A DNA stretch of 64,000 nt from Bacteroidota bacterium (lineage in GTDB: Bacteria > Bacteroidota > Bacteroidia > Cytophagales > Cytophagaceae), in NCBI GenBank assembly GCA_023458555.1, contig JAEWYS010000002.1, forward strand, positions 62,001-126,000, given 5' to 3'. Below are positions 31,226-40,789 of this stretch, piece by piece. Made by a program: the position numbers and the translations under genes. How positions within the stretch are numbered: position 1 is the stretch's first letter; every line of letters begins with the position of its first letter. The notes beneath the pieces were generated by a model. The model saw only the letters and a list, made by a program, of their open reading frames with translations. It ran no database searches and was not told where the DNA came from.

Positions 31226-31988
31226 AATCTTTATTTTTTTGGCAGCTGTTTTCATTTTTTCATTGTCTGCCTGCAAATCAAAGCGCAATATTGTACATTC
31301 CGCAAACACAGAAGCGGAAACCAGACATAAAGTTGCCGTTGAGGAAATAGATTTCAATTATTTCAACTCGAAGGCAAAAGTTGACTATAACGATGGCTCA
31401 TCAACTATCAGCTTCAATGTTAACATTCGCATGAAGAAAGATAGTGTTGTCTGGCTTTCTGTCCTTGCTCCGCTTGGTATAGAAGCTGCCAGAGCGCTTA
31501 TTACTCCCGACTCTGTACAGGTGCTGGACCGGCTCAATAGCCGATATGAGGCTTACAGCATAGAGTGGCTAAAGCAAAACTTCAGCGCTGACCTGTCTTT
31601 TGGCAATATTCAGAATATGCTGCTGGGCAATCTGGTAGTACCGCCATACAAAGAAACCAAGCTCAACGACATAGAGGGCTCTGACTGCATTACACTCCAG
31701 CAGATTTCGCCCAGTCTGACTATATCCAATTCAATCAGCCGGGAAAAGAAGAAAGTTACCTCTTTGTCCATCAATGAATATTCGGGCAACTCATTATCCG
31801 TTGATTATAGCGAATTCGGAGCATTAGGAAATTACGTTTTCCCGTATTTCAACTCTATCAATGCAATTATCAACGAATCCGGGAAATCCAAATCCGTAAG
31901 TGTCCGAATCAAGCATAATAAGCCTGAGCTTACTGATGAGCCTCTTAACTTTAGTTTTAATGTACCTTCAAAATTTAAAAAAGGGTAA
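31218..31988 (+). CDS. DUF4292 lipoprotein
   Basis: 256 residues. Lipobox SLSAC (Cys19), then a beta-rich domain with SSTISFNVNIRMKKDSVVWL and LAPLGIEAARALITPDSVQV, characteristic of DUF4292, a LolB/LolA-like fold family of Bacteroidota. A lipoprotein-handling or lipid-binding role at the outer membrane is the usual suggestion, not proven here. It overlaps the TPR gene by 8 bp and the EnvC-like gene by 29 bp, so all three are tightly coupled. Confidence 0.88.
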   Translation: MNRIFIFLAAVFIFSLSACKSKRNIVHSANTEAETRHKVAVEEIDFNYFNSKAKVDYNDGSSTISFNVNIRMKKDSVVWLSVLAPLGIEAARALITPDSVQVLDRLNSRYEAYSIEWLKQNFSADLSFGNIQNMLLGNLVVPPYKETKLNDIEGSDCITLQQISPSLTISNSISREKKKVTSLSINEYSGNSLSVDYSEFGALGNYVFPYFNSINAIINESGKSKSVSVRIKHNKPELTDEPLNFSFNVPSKFKKG

Positions 31989-33216
31989 CGTCTGTCTCCT
32001 GCTCTTATTTTTTCTTCTTTTGTCCGGTTTTTCCTCTCTGGCTCAGAAAACCAAAGCCCAGCTGGAAAGAGAAAAACAGGAAAATTTGCGTAAAATCAGG
32101 GAAGCAGCTAATATACTAAAGGAAACTCAGGCACAAAAAACCACCAGTCTGGCCCAGCTTTCTGTGCTTCAAAAAGAAATAAATGCCCGGAATGAGCTTA
32201 TCATTGCCATATCACAGGAGGTTGAGCTTCTGAACCGGGAAATTGTCGAAAAGGGAGATATCATCATTGCTCTTGAAAACGATGTCGAAAAGCTGAAGAA
32301 TGATTATTCCAGAATGATCTATGATGCTGCCAAAACTCAGAGTCATTATGATAAGCTGACATTCATTTTTTCTGCTCAAACCTTCAATCAACTGACTATG
32401 CGCGTCAAATATCTGAGACAGTTCTCAGATGCCCGTAAATATCAGGTAGAACAAATTGAAAAGGTCAAAATGACTATCGCCGGCGAGAAACAGAAGCTGG
32501 CTGCCATTGCTGTAGAAAAAAATGAGCTGTTGAAGGCGAAAAGAATCGAACAGGAAAACCTGAATCAGCTGAAAACCAAACAGGATGATCTTGTAGCAGT
32601 CCTGACCAGCAAAGAGCAGCAGCTAAAGAAGGAGGTAACCGAACGTGAGAAGGATAATAAAAGACTTGAAAAACTGGTCGAAGACATTGTAAAGAAAGAA
32701 ATTGCCCGTGCCCGCAAAGAAGCGGAAGCCCGCGCCAGGGAAAAAAGTGCAGCCGGAAAAACCCCGACCGGTACCTCTGCAACTCCTGATGCCAGTAAGC
32801 TTGCCAGCAAATTTGAGATGAATCTCCGGAAACTACCCTGGCCGGTAGCACGGGGAGAGATTGTCGGACACTTCGGCATTCAGCCGCATCCCGTTCTCAA
32901 AGGAGTAACCATCGAAAACCTTGGAGTGGACATTCTTACCATGAAAGAAGAAATCGTTCGTTCGGTATTTCAGGGAGAAGTCCTGACTATTGCTTCAGTT
33001 CCCGGCATGAATAATGTTGTAATGATCAGGCATGAGAACTATATCACAGTTTATGCCCGGTTAAAATCAGTCAGTGTCAAGCGCGGACAGTCTATTCAGG
33101 CCAAAGACCCTATTGGTATTGTATATACAGACAAAGACGGGCAGTCTCAGCTCCAGTTTCAGATCTGGAAAGACGACAAAAAGCTGGACCCGGAACAATG
33201 GCTGATTAAAAAATGA
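31960..33216 (+). CDS. EnvC-like M23 (LytM) protein, probably non-catalytic
   Basis: 418 residues from the ATG at 31960, which gives a proper signal peptide (LLLLFFLLLSGFSSLAQ); upstream starts lie inside the DUF4292 gene. Residues 25-265 are a long coiled coil, and the C-terminal domain is LytM/M23. The zinc ligands are missing: HxxxD appears as ENLGVDI and the HxH motif as LQFQIW. This is the degenerate state of EnvC/NlpD-type activators, which switch on amidases at the division site. Confidence 0.88.
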   Translation: MYLQNLKKGNVCLLLLFFLLLSGFSSLAQKTKAQLEREKQENLRKIREAANILKETQAQKTTSLAQLSVLQKEINARNELIIAISQEVELLNREIVEKGDIIIALENDVEKLKNDYSRMIYDAAKTQSHYDKLTFIFSAQTFNQLTMRVKYLRQFSDARKYQVEQIEKVKMTIAGEKQKLAAIAVEKNELLKAKRIEQENLNQLKTKQDDLVAVLTSKEQQLKKEVTEREKDNKRLEKLVEDIVKKEIARARKEAEARAREKSAAGKTPTGTSATPDASKLASKFEMNLRKLPWPVARGEIVGHFGIQPHPVLKGVTIENLGVDILTMKEEIVRSVFQGEVLTIASVPGMNNVVMIRHENYITVYARLKSVSVKRGQSIQAKDPIGIVYTDKDGQSQLQFQIWKDDKKLDPEQWLIKK

Positions 33217-33271
33217 TTACCAGGGAATCAAACTGACCTATTATCTGTATAAATTTAACAAACTACCAACT

Positions 33272-33982
33272 GTGACAATGAATACCACGAAGACAGAAAC
33301 AAAAGAAAATCCATTATATAACCTTGTTTGCAATATTGTAATACCTGCTGTTATTTTATCCAAGTTTTGCGGTGAGGATTATCTTGGTCCTTTTTATGGC
33401 TTGCTGGTAGCGTTGCTATTTCCCGTTTCATACGGGCTTTTTGAGCTTCTTGTCCGTGGCCGGAAAAACTTTATTTCACTTCTGGGTTTCTTTAGCACCT
33501 TATTAACAGGTGTGATCGGACTGATGGAGTTTCCCGCAGAGTGGATTGCGGTAAAAGAAGCGTTTATTCCATTTGTTATCGGAGTAGTCGTGTTAATATC
33601 TACCTGGTCCCCTTTTCCGCTCGTAAGAAAATTATTGTATAATAAAGAAGTATTTCAGGTTGAGCGGATCGATTCCATACTTGACTCCCTAAACCGGAGG
33701 CCGGCATTTGAAAGATTAATGACCAATTCTTCCATATTTCTGTCACTTTCTTTCTTTGTCTCTGCCGTGCTGAATTATGTACTGGCCAAGATAATTGTCA
33801 AAAGCCAGCCTGGGACTACTGCTTTTACGGAAGAACTAGGCCAGATGACCTGGATGAGCTATCCGGTTATTGTCCTGCCTTCGATGATTATTATGCTGGC
33901 TATACTCTGGCATCTGATTACCTCACTTCAGAAGCTGACCAACCTGGAGCGTAAAGAGATATTTGCCATTCAAGGTGAATAG
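33272..33982 (+). CDS. VC0807-family membrane protein
   Basis: 236 residues with about six membrane helices. The pattern ENPLYNLVCNIVIPAVILSK, then FPVSYGLFELLVRGRKNFIS, fits the VC0807-like family of bacterial membrane proteins of unknown function. Starts at M1 (33272) or M3 are possible. It follows the EnvC-like gene by 55 bp and may be read through from it. No catalytic residue is known. Confidence 0.75.
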   Translation: MTMNTTKTETKENPLYNLVCNIVIPAVILSKFCGEDYLGPFYGLLVALLFPVSYGLFELLVRGRKNFISLLGFFSTLLTGVIGLMEFPAEWIAVKEAFIPFVIGVVVLISTWSPFPLVRKLLYNKEVFQVERIDSILDSLNRRPAFERLMTNSSIFLSLSFFVSAVLNYVLAKIIVKSQPGTTAFTEELGQMTWMSYPVIVLPSMIIMLAILWHLITSLQKLTNLERKEIFAIQGE

Positions 33983-34417
33983 TTTATTAGGCAGATTTAT
34001 AGTTGTTTTTGATTATTAAAAGGAAGAAGTTTATAGCTTAAGGTTCAAAGATCGCGACACTGTCGGCGGCGGTCAGTGCAGCTTATTCCTGTTTTTATGT
34101 CTTTGGCATGACGCCGTCTGCCCGATTGCCCGGATCGCTTCTTTAACTTCCGCATGTCTTTTTTTCTTTACTTACCGCGTCCAGAACTGTGATCTGAGTG
34201 CCGGAATTACTAATCAGCTTCTGTGCATACTTGATCAGAAAACATCAGAATACTTAGTTTTTTCAAAATCACCCGCCGGTTCCAGAACGATTTGTTTGTT
34301 CCGAAATGCTTCTGTCAACATAAAATTATCCTTTCAGTCTATACGAAAATAAAATTTGCATATTTTTTCCGAAATTCTCCCGGGATATCGAATTTGGCGC
34401 ATTATAACTTCAGATTG
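33983..34417. other. Intergenic region without recognised genes
   Basis: About 435 bp. Frames on both strands are short and lack starts or composition typical of genes. A weak inverted repeat CACTG/CAGTG with a GC-rich centre lies near 34060-34080. The downstream DUF486 gene probably has its promoter here, but I see no clear TAnnTTTG box. Confidence 0.5.
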
Positions 34418-34786
34418 ATGAAAGGACTTGTCTGTATTTTACTATTGATTCTGTCCAATGCTTTTATGACAGTAGCATGGTACGGGCATCTGCGATTTGC
34501 GGACATGAAATGGTTCAACAAACTGGGACTCATCTCCATTATACTGATCAGCTGGGGTATCGCTCTGTTTGAGTATTGTTTTCAGGTCCCCGCCAACAGG
34601 ATCGGGTTCAGAGAACACGGGGGACCGTTTTCACTGGTCGAGCTCAAAGTAATTCAGGAGGTAATCACCCTGTGTGTATTTATGATATTTTCCCTGCTGG
34701 TATTTAAGAATGAAACCTTCCGGATAAATCATCTGATCGGATTTGGTTTTCTGGTGCTCGCCGTATTCTTTATTTTCAAAAAATAG
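34418..34786 (+). CDS. DUF486 / DMT-like small membrane protein
   Basis: 122 residues from the ATG at 34418 (MKGLVCILLLILSNAFMTVA). Four membrane helices. The segments WYGHLRF, WGIALFEYCFQVPANRIG and FSLVELKVIQEVITLCVF are the signature of DUF486. Function unknown; it is distantly related to drug/metabolite transporters. A longer frame to 34292 has no membrane-protein character in its extra 42 residues, so I reject it. The 3' end overlaps the convergent gene by 11 bp. Confidence 0.85.
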   Translation: MKGLVCILLLILSNAFMTVAWYGHLRFADMKWFNKLGLISIILISWGIALFEYCFQVPANRIGFREHGGPFSLVELKVIQEVITLCVFMIFSLLVFKNETFRINHLIGFGFLVLAVFFIFKK

Positions 34787-35642
34787 TACCCGTCCGTTCT
34801 TTTTGCTCCAGAAGGAATAACTTGCGGCTTTCATTGCTGATAAGACGCCGGATTGGAGACAAATAAATGATACTTTCTGCCTGCCCCGAGCGGCCAAAAC
34901 GAATACAACGTACCGGATTTGAGAAGTTAACGCCTGAATTCAGCGAGAAATCAAAAATTTTTCCGTAAGCAAGCAGGCTAAACGTACGCTGATCCGGGCT
35001 TATTGCCGCATCAGTTACCATAGAGGATATATAAATACTATCCGCAACCTCCGTCTGATAAATGCCCGGCTGGTCCGGGAGACGGTATATTTTCACATTT
35101 TTATGTCCTCTGTTTTTGGAGAAAATGTACAGGCTGTCATTGTGCCAGAAAAAAGCTTCCGCATCATAATTCATCTGCTTTGCCGGCGGCGGAAAACCGG
35201 TCTGATCAGCATAGGAAAAATGTATTGTATCCAGCTTCCGGTTTTCAATGCTGTATTTGTATATCCGTAGATTTGTACGGCGATTACGGTTATTTCCGAA
35301 ATCTCCGATATAAAGATTACCGTACGCGTCTTTTGTCAGCGCCTCCCAGTCCACATTAGCTGCCCCCGGAACAGCAATTGTTTCAAGCAATGCGCCCTCC
35401 AGCGATACTCTGTACAACTCGGCTTTGCCTCCGCTGTCATTGAGCCCCCAGAAGGACACACTATCGTCCATGATCATACCGGAGCACTCACTGAGCTCGG
35501 CAGGAAGCTTTCCCGCACGGCTGATTCTTATTTTATGCGAACCCCTGGAAATCTCATAGTCATTTATTTTTTTATCCGAAGCACAGGGGCATAAAAAGCC
35601 CTTTACAAAAACATATAATGTAAACAGCTTTAGCTTAATCAT
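34776..35642 (-). CDS. Exported beta-propeller-like protein (SdiA-regulated-like)
   Basis: 288 residues. An N-terminal hydrophobic stretch (LFTLYVFVKGFLCPCAS) looks like a signal, possibly with a lipobox. The body has ELSECSGMIMDDSVSFWGLN, NVDWEALTKDAYGNLYIGDF and AEAFFWHNDSLYIFSKNRG, as in six-bladed propeller proteins often labelled SdiA-regulated. Ligand unknown. It overlaps the helicase gene upstream by 8 bp and is convergent with DUF486. Confidence 0.65.
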   Translation of the reverse strand: MIKLKLFTLYVFVKGFLCPCASDKKINDYEISRGSHKIRISRAGKLPAELSECSGMIMDDSVSFWGLNDSGGKAELYRVSLEGALLETIAVPGAANVDWEALTKDAYGNLYIGDFGNNRNRRTNLRIYKYSIENRKLDTIHFSYADQTGFPPPAKQMNYDAEAFFWHNDSLYIFSKNRGHKNVKIYRLPDQPGIYQTEVADSIYISSMVTDAAISPDQRTFSLLAYGKIFDFSLNSGVNFSNPVRCIRFGRSGQAESIIYLSPIRRLISNESRKLFLLEQKERTGTIF

Positions 35643-38600
35643 TTAAAAACTGTCTACTTATTTTCTCTTTTATCTGTTCACGGCTGCTCCAGTACTCACG
35701 GCTGTACACTCTCAGCTGCTGCCAGCTTTTTTCCTTCATATCCAGAGGCAGATAGGCATGTGAGTCCTTGGCTGATATACTTTGCAAATACAGATTATCA
35801 TCGGTAAGTATCAGACCCTTATATTGATTATTTACTTTGAAAGTAAGGTCAGCAAAAGGAAACTCCTCTTCCAGCTCCGCACCTGTGTAGTCATACGTCA
35901 GATCATTAAGCTTCGATTTCAGCAGCCAGCCGGCACTGTATCTTGACGTATTAAGAGGCTGTATCCGGAACTCTCCCATAGAAACAGTCCATGAGTATTC
36001 AAGGTATTTTTTGAGCATTCGGGGGCCTTCATGACGGGCATTTTCCACATTGAGCTGATGGGGCAGAATACTGCTGACAAGATAGATGGCTTTCCGGGCA
36101 CGTGTTATGGCTACATTTAGCCTGTTTTCCCCTCTTGGCGCATTAAGCGAACCAAAATTCATGGACATTTTGCCTTTCTTATCAGGAGCGTAGCCTACTG
36201 AAAAAATAATACTATCTCTTTCATCTCCCTGTACATTTTCTATGTTTTTGACAAAAAGACTCTCCGGAATCAGTATTCCTTTCTGCATAAAACGCTCCTC
36301 GAGCAACTCCGCAATTAACTGCTGCTGCCTGTAGTTGAACGTAACCACTCCGATACTTTCCCCGGGTTCCTTACCCAGCAGATCAGCCACAAGGGCAACA
36401 ACTCTTTCTGCTTCCGCCATGTTGCTCTGGTCCTCCCATACTCCTTCTGTTTTAATATATTTTATCGGTGGTTCTTTTTGCTGCACGTCATTAAAATGTG
36501 GCAGTAACTGCAGACGGTTGTTATAGAAATGCTTGTTGGAAAAATGAATCAGTTCCAGCGATCTGCTCCGGTAGTGTCCTCTGAGCTGTACTTCCATCAG
36601 ATAGGCGGAAGCAAGATTCAGCAAAGAGTCCAGCTCAAGGTCCGGTATTTCGGATTCTTCCTCTTCCCAGCGTGTCTGGTACAGATCACTGGGGCTTAAC
36701 TGCTTGTCATCGCCCGTAATAACAATCTGATGTCCCCTGTACATGGCAGGAATACCTTTTTCTGCATAGCACTGACTGGCTTCATCAAATATGACAAGAT
36801 CAAACAATGTCTGCATGGGGAATATAGCCGAAACCGACTCCGGACTGGCCATCCAGCAGGGAATGAGATCAAACAGCTCGGTATGAAAAGCTGAAATCAG
36901 CTTGCGAATCGGCCAGATTTTCTTTTTCTTGGTTACCTGATGCCTGAGGTCTCTGTAGGTAACCATATTATTCAGCCGGTTATAATCCACATGCCTGTAA
37001 GTACGTTCTCTTGTTCTCAGCAGCACGATATCCCTGCTCACATGAAGCTTTTCGCGTACTGCCTGTTTCAGTTCATCTTCTATCTGCTGCATTCTCAGAG
37101 AAGCTACTGACCGGAGCACAGGATATTTCGTCTCGATATGATTGATCCATTCAAGTCTGATACTATTTGCAAACAGTGCAGACAATTGCTCATCCGGCAG
37201 GTCCCGGCCATGCTCATAAAGCTTCTTCATAACCGACAGCTCATGGCTGTTCAGATTATGTGTAAGCCTGTCAAACTCAGCAAGGCTGTCAAAATCCCTT
37301 TTGAGTACGGTTTTTAGTTCCAATGCATATTCATAATCATACAGAATACGACTGATCTGTCTGGCAGTCAGAAATTGCATCCAGCGTTTCCGGTCTTCCG
37401 GAATTTTTCTCACTACCTCGAGTATCTGAAGAAAACGCTGCCGCAGTTCGGGAAATGTCATTTTAGACATGTCCATAAATTCTTTGAGGTTGCGCAGCTC
37501 TTTCACCATAGCCTTGACAGCCAAGGCAGTATGTGCATCATAAAACCAGTTTCCGAGACGCTCCGGGTCTTTATCTTCCGGAATCTCATACAACCAGCCC
37601 ATCTCCTTTAGTCTCGTCAGATTATGCTCATAATTCATACGATTATCGACTCTCTGGATAAGCTTCCGGAATCCCTCTTTGTCCCAGGCAAGCTGATTGG
37701 CCACAAAAACACGCTTTACGGCAAACTTATCATTGGAAAACAGGCGCCATTTAAACCAGTAAAACGGCTGTTTTCTGGCATTGGCGGCCTTTTGCAAGGC
37801 AATCTGCACAGCTCCCAGCTGCTCACCGGGCAGAGATTCTTCCAACCCTTCCTCTCTGAAACATCCGAGAATCTTTTTTTCGCGAATAAGTAATTCATCC
37901 GCATCTGTATCTCTTTTGAAATAATGCTGAAAGTGCCTGAAGACACCCGGATTATCAAGTATACCTATAATCTGATGAAAAAGCTCTTCACGTCCGGCAA
38001 ACCATTCACAATCTTCCAGATCAAAGGAGGCACCGAGAATCTCCCTCAGCTCTTCAGAAACAGCAGCCTGGTAATAAGGTATTTCATCCAGCAGCTCAAG
38101 TATGCTTCGCAAATCCGCCAGCGTAAAATCCCTGAAATCCTTTCGGTCCTCCCACAAGTAATCTTTTTTCATAAACCGGCGTGCATAAGCAAACCAGGAC
38201 CGGATCTTATAGGGGAAAGCTTCCAGTTCGGAAGCCTGAAAAAAGTTAAATTCCTGGTGCAGATCAATAGAAGGCCCGTCCGGAGAACAGGTCAGATAAA
38301 GCTCTTTAACGGACACACCACATTCCTTTTCATCATAGAGCGCCTGCTTAAACTCCTCAAGCTCCTCCGTCAGCTGATCGATTTTTCTGCTTGCAGTCAG
38401 AAAAGTTCTCTCCAGCTGGATCGAGTCAAGAGAGTTATTCTTGTATTTATACTCATCGAGGCGATCAATCTGAGATGCAATCTGCGCATATATATGCTGC
38501 CTGTCGTTTTTAAAATCATGTACCAGCCCGATAAAATCAGAAATTTCTTTTTCTCTGAGACGCTCATAAACCACATCAAGCGCTGCCTTTTTCTGACAGA

Positions 38601-39633
38601 CAAGCAGCACTTTCTTGCCGCGGGCTATATAATCAGAAATAAGGTTACAGATAAGCTGTGATTTGCCGGTACCGGGCGGTCCGATCACCACCATGGAGTT
38701 GCCCTTTTTTACTGCTTTCAGCGCATTTTCCTGTGAAGCATCCACTCTGAACGGCGTAAACGTCTGCTCCTCTCTGATACGGGTCAGGTATTGAAAAGAA
38801 TTGGCAACACCCTTATCTTCCTGTATGGTTCTTTTCCAGAAAAACTCTTCAAGATCCGAAACTCCCGGATGTTCCAGCAATGCTTCATAGTCCGGTACCA
38901 GAAAAGACCCGGCCTGAGGAAAAAGCCCCAGCAATGCTTCCGGAAACAGCTTCAGCTCCCCGTTCTCATACTTTTCCTCAAAATCGGATTTCTTAAATTG
39001 TTCAAAATAGGTAAGCTGGTTGGAGAACAGCTCCTGATTGAAATTCAGCTCAAGCGGGCTATCTTTTATCAGCTGATACAATTGCGTAATAAAAACCTGA
39101 AGATCGGTATCAAAATCTTCGAAGGTCATCTCCATAAAGTCATCTTCCAGCCTGACCTGATTGAAATAGGAATAAGCCAGAAGGAAGCTTTTATTGAAGC
39201 TCATAGTTTCTTCTTCTCTCCGTATCAGATACCATTTATTGTCTTCCTGCCGGAGTGTAACAGGGAAAAAAAGCAGCGGGCAGCGGACCAGGTTTCCATC
39301 CTGTAACTTGCCCCGTACAAAAGGCCAGCCTATATAAAGATCCTTTGCCCCTCTTTCTTCATAGACAAAATGTTCTCTTCGCTCAATCCTGCGAAATTTT
39401 TTACTCAGCTCATTGGATTTCCCATCCCGGCTGTCGAGCACCCGCCCGACAAAGATTTTCTTTTTCCCGGATACCAGCTGCCGGATCAGCTCGATAGAAG
39501 GAGCATCATTATTATAATTGATTTCGTGCAGATCGAGATCCTGCTCTTTACCCGACTTCAACAGAAGTATGGAACGGTTTCCACCCGTCAGATTAGTGAG
39601 TTTTTTCAGATAGGACCTGAGGAGCTGATGCAT
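35635..39633 (-). CDS. DUF4011-type superfamily 1 helicase (1332 aa)
   Basis: A large SF1 (Upf1/DNA2-like) helicase. The N-terminal 250 residues fit DUF4011 (VRCPLLFFPVTLRQEDNKWY). Walker A GPPGTGKS is at 318-325, a coiled insertion of roughly 500 residues follows, motif II FDEASQC lies near 950, and late motifs are ENVQGDERDSIIFSVG and RLNVAITRARKA. The C-terminal 130 residues (KGLILTDDNLYLQS, SWQQLRVYSREYW) recall the Vsr-like nuclease tail of this family in degenerate form. Relatives occur alone and in defence islands; here the neighbours are housekeeping genes. Confidence 0.85.
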   Translation of the reverse strand: MHQLLRSYLKKLTNLTGGNRSILLLKSGKEQDLDLHEINYNNDAPSIELIRQLVSGKKKIFVGRVLDSRDGKSNELSKKFRRIERREHFVYEERGAKDLYIGWPFVRGKLQDGNLVRCPLLFFPVTLRQEDNKWYLIRREEETMSFNKSFLLAYSYFNQVRLEDDFMEMTFEDFDTDLQVFITQLYQLIKDSPLELNFNQELFSNQLTYFEQFKKSDFEEKYENGELKLFPEALLGLFPQAGSFLVPDYEALLEHPGVSDLEEFFWKRTIQEDKGVANSFQYLTRIREEQTFTPFRVDASQENALKAVKKGNSMVVIGPPGTGKSQLICNLISDYIARGKKVLLVCQKKAALDVVYERLREKEISDFIGLVHDFKNDRQHIYAQIASQIDRLDEYKYKNNSLDSIQLERTFLTASRKIDQLTEELEEFKQALYDEKECGVSVKELYLTCSPDGPSIDLHQEFNFFQASELEAFPYKIRSWFAYARRFMKKDYLWEDRKDFRDFTLADLRSILELLDEIPYYQAAVSEELREILGASFDLEDCEWFAGREELFHQIIGILDNPGVFRHFQHYFKRDTDADELLIREKKILGCFREEGLEESLPGEQLGAVQIALQKAANARKQPFYWFKWRLFSNDKFAVKRVFVANQLAWDKEGFRKLIQRVDNRMNYEHNLTRLKEMGWLYEIPEDKDPERLGNWFYDAHTALAVKAMVKELRNLKEFMDMSKMTFPELRQRFLQILEVVRKIPEDRKRWMQFLTARQISRILYDYEYALELKTVLKRDFDSLAEFDRLTHNLNSHELSVMKKLYEHGRDLPDEQLSALFANSIRLEWINHIETKYPVLRSVASLRMQQIEDELKQAVREKLHVSRDIVLLRTRERTYRHVDYNRLNNMVTYRDLRHQVTKKKKIWPIRKLISAFHTELFDLIPCWMASPESVSAIFPMQTLFDLVIFDEASQCYAEKGIPAMYRGHQIVITGDDKQLSPSDLYQTRWEEEESEIPDLELDSLLNLASAYLMEVQLRGHYRSRSLELIHFSNKHFYNNRLQLLPHFNDVQQKEPPIKYIKTEGVWEDQSNMAEAERVVALVADLLGKEPGESIGVVTFNYRQQQLIAELLEERFMQKGILIPESLFVKNIENVQGDERDSIIFSVGYAPDKKGKMSMNFGSLNAPRGENRLNVAITRARKAIYLVSSILPHQLNVENARHEGPRMLKKYLEYSWTVSMGEFRIQPLNTSRYSAGWLLKSKLNDLTYDYTGAELEEEFPFADLTFKVNNQYKGLILTDDNLYLQSISAKDSHAYLPLDMKEKSWQQLRVYSREYWSSREQIKEKISRQFLND

Positions 39634-39700
39634 AGTATTCTATTAGTTACAGATGCGGATATAAAAACCCTTATTCCGCGAAAATCGGTTATCGTTCCGG

Positions 39701-40738
39701 TCAGGTATTTTTAAAGATATCAAGCCGGTCGGAACGGAGCCATACTGACTCATCAGGAGCCCGATTGTACTGTGGAGCAGCAATACCGGAACCAAAATAT
39801 ACTTCATTGGATTTAAACCGGCGGATTTCATCCCAAAGGCCCATACTCAGAAAAGCATTTAAAAGTACAGCGCCGCCTTCAACGATTACAGACTGGATTT
39901 TTCTCTGATAAAGATCCGTCATAAGCTGCCGGAGCTGTTCCGTTCCTTTATCCAATTTAACAAAAATTATGTTTCCTGCTATCTCAGACCTGACTTCATT
40001 ATAACAGATTGTCTGCTGTGTCTGATCAAAAAGCCTGAGATCCGGAGCCAGGCTAAGGTTACGGTCAAGTACGATCCGTACCGGATTTCTGCCGTTCCAT
40101 TCCCTTACATTCAAGGCCGGATTGTCATAGTGCGCTGTTCTGCCGCCGACCATAACCGCGTCTTCTTCCGATCGCCATTTGTGTATCAGTGTTCTGGACA
40201 AACGGTTACTGATCCACTTGGAGCTGTAATCATCTCTTGCAATAAAGCCATCTGCTGTCTCCGCCCATTTCAGTACAATATAAGGGCGTTGCTTTTGTAT
40301 ACAGGTAAAAAAACGGGCATTGATCTCATAGCCGGTTTGTTCGAGTACCCCGGTCACAACGTCAATACCAGCCTGTTTTATTAGTTCTATACCTTTTCCG
40401 TTGACAAGAGGATTAGGATCTGTATTGGCGATAAATACATTTTTAAACGGATACAGGATAATAAGACGGGCGCAGGGAGGTGTCTTTCCGGTATGGGCAC
40501 ATGGTTCCAGCGTTACGTACATACTGGCGTCTTTCAACGCTTCTTTATCCTTTACAGCGCTGATCGCATTGACTTCCGCATGCGCCTCTCCATACTTTCT
40601 GTGCCAGCCTTCTCCCAGAATCTGTCCGTTTTTAACAATTACACAACCGACCAGAGGATTAGGGCTTACATAACCCCTGCCTCTTAGCGCCAGTTCCAGA
40701 GCCCTGCGCATATAAAGTTCGTCCTCTTTTGTTACCAT
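39701..40738 (-). CDS. ribD: Riboflavin biosynthesis deaminase/reductase RibD
   Basis: 345 residues. The N-terminal deaminase domain has the zinc site His53-Ala-Glu55 (HAEVNAI), Cys80 (LEPCAH) and Cys89 (TPPCA). The C-terminal reductase domain starts near residue 150 (RPYIVLKWAETADGFIARDD) and includes EGGAVLLNAFL. It performs the second and third steps of riboflavin synthesis in the cytoplasm. Usual full length. The gene lies 67 bp upstream of the helicase gene on the same strand, so shared transcription is possible. Confidence 0.95.
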   Translation of the reverse strand: MVTKEDELYMRRALELALRGRGYVSPNPLVGCVIVKNGQILGEGWHRKYGEAHAEVNAISAVKDKEALKDASMYVTLEPCAHTGKTPPCARLIILYPFKNVFIANTDPNPLVNGKGIELIKQAGIDVVTGVLEQTGYEINARFFTCIQKQRPYIVLKWAETADGFIARDDYSSKWISNRLSRTLIHKWRSEEDAVMVGGRTAHYDNPALNVREWNGRNPVRIVLDRNLSLAPDLRLFDQTQQTICYNEVRSEIAGNIIFVKLDKGTEQLRQLMTDLYQRKIQSVIVEGGAVLLNAFLSMGLWDEIRRFKSNEVYFGSGIAAPQYNRAPDESVWLRSDRLDIFKNT

Positions 40739-40789
40739 CGTTCTTCAAAAATGGATTCCTGATGGCAGAATTCAAAATGGTTTCGTCAC

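Noticed and set aside
34060..34080. GC-rich inverted repeat in the 33983-34417 gap as terminator or RNA gene
   Set aside because: Only five base pairs and no T-run.
37924..38661. 245-codon open frame antisense to the DUF4011 helicase gene
   Set aside because: It lies wholly inside a clear coding gene on the other strand, its sequence has no domain or signal, and it is best explained as a codon-bias shadow.
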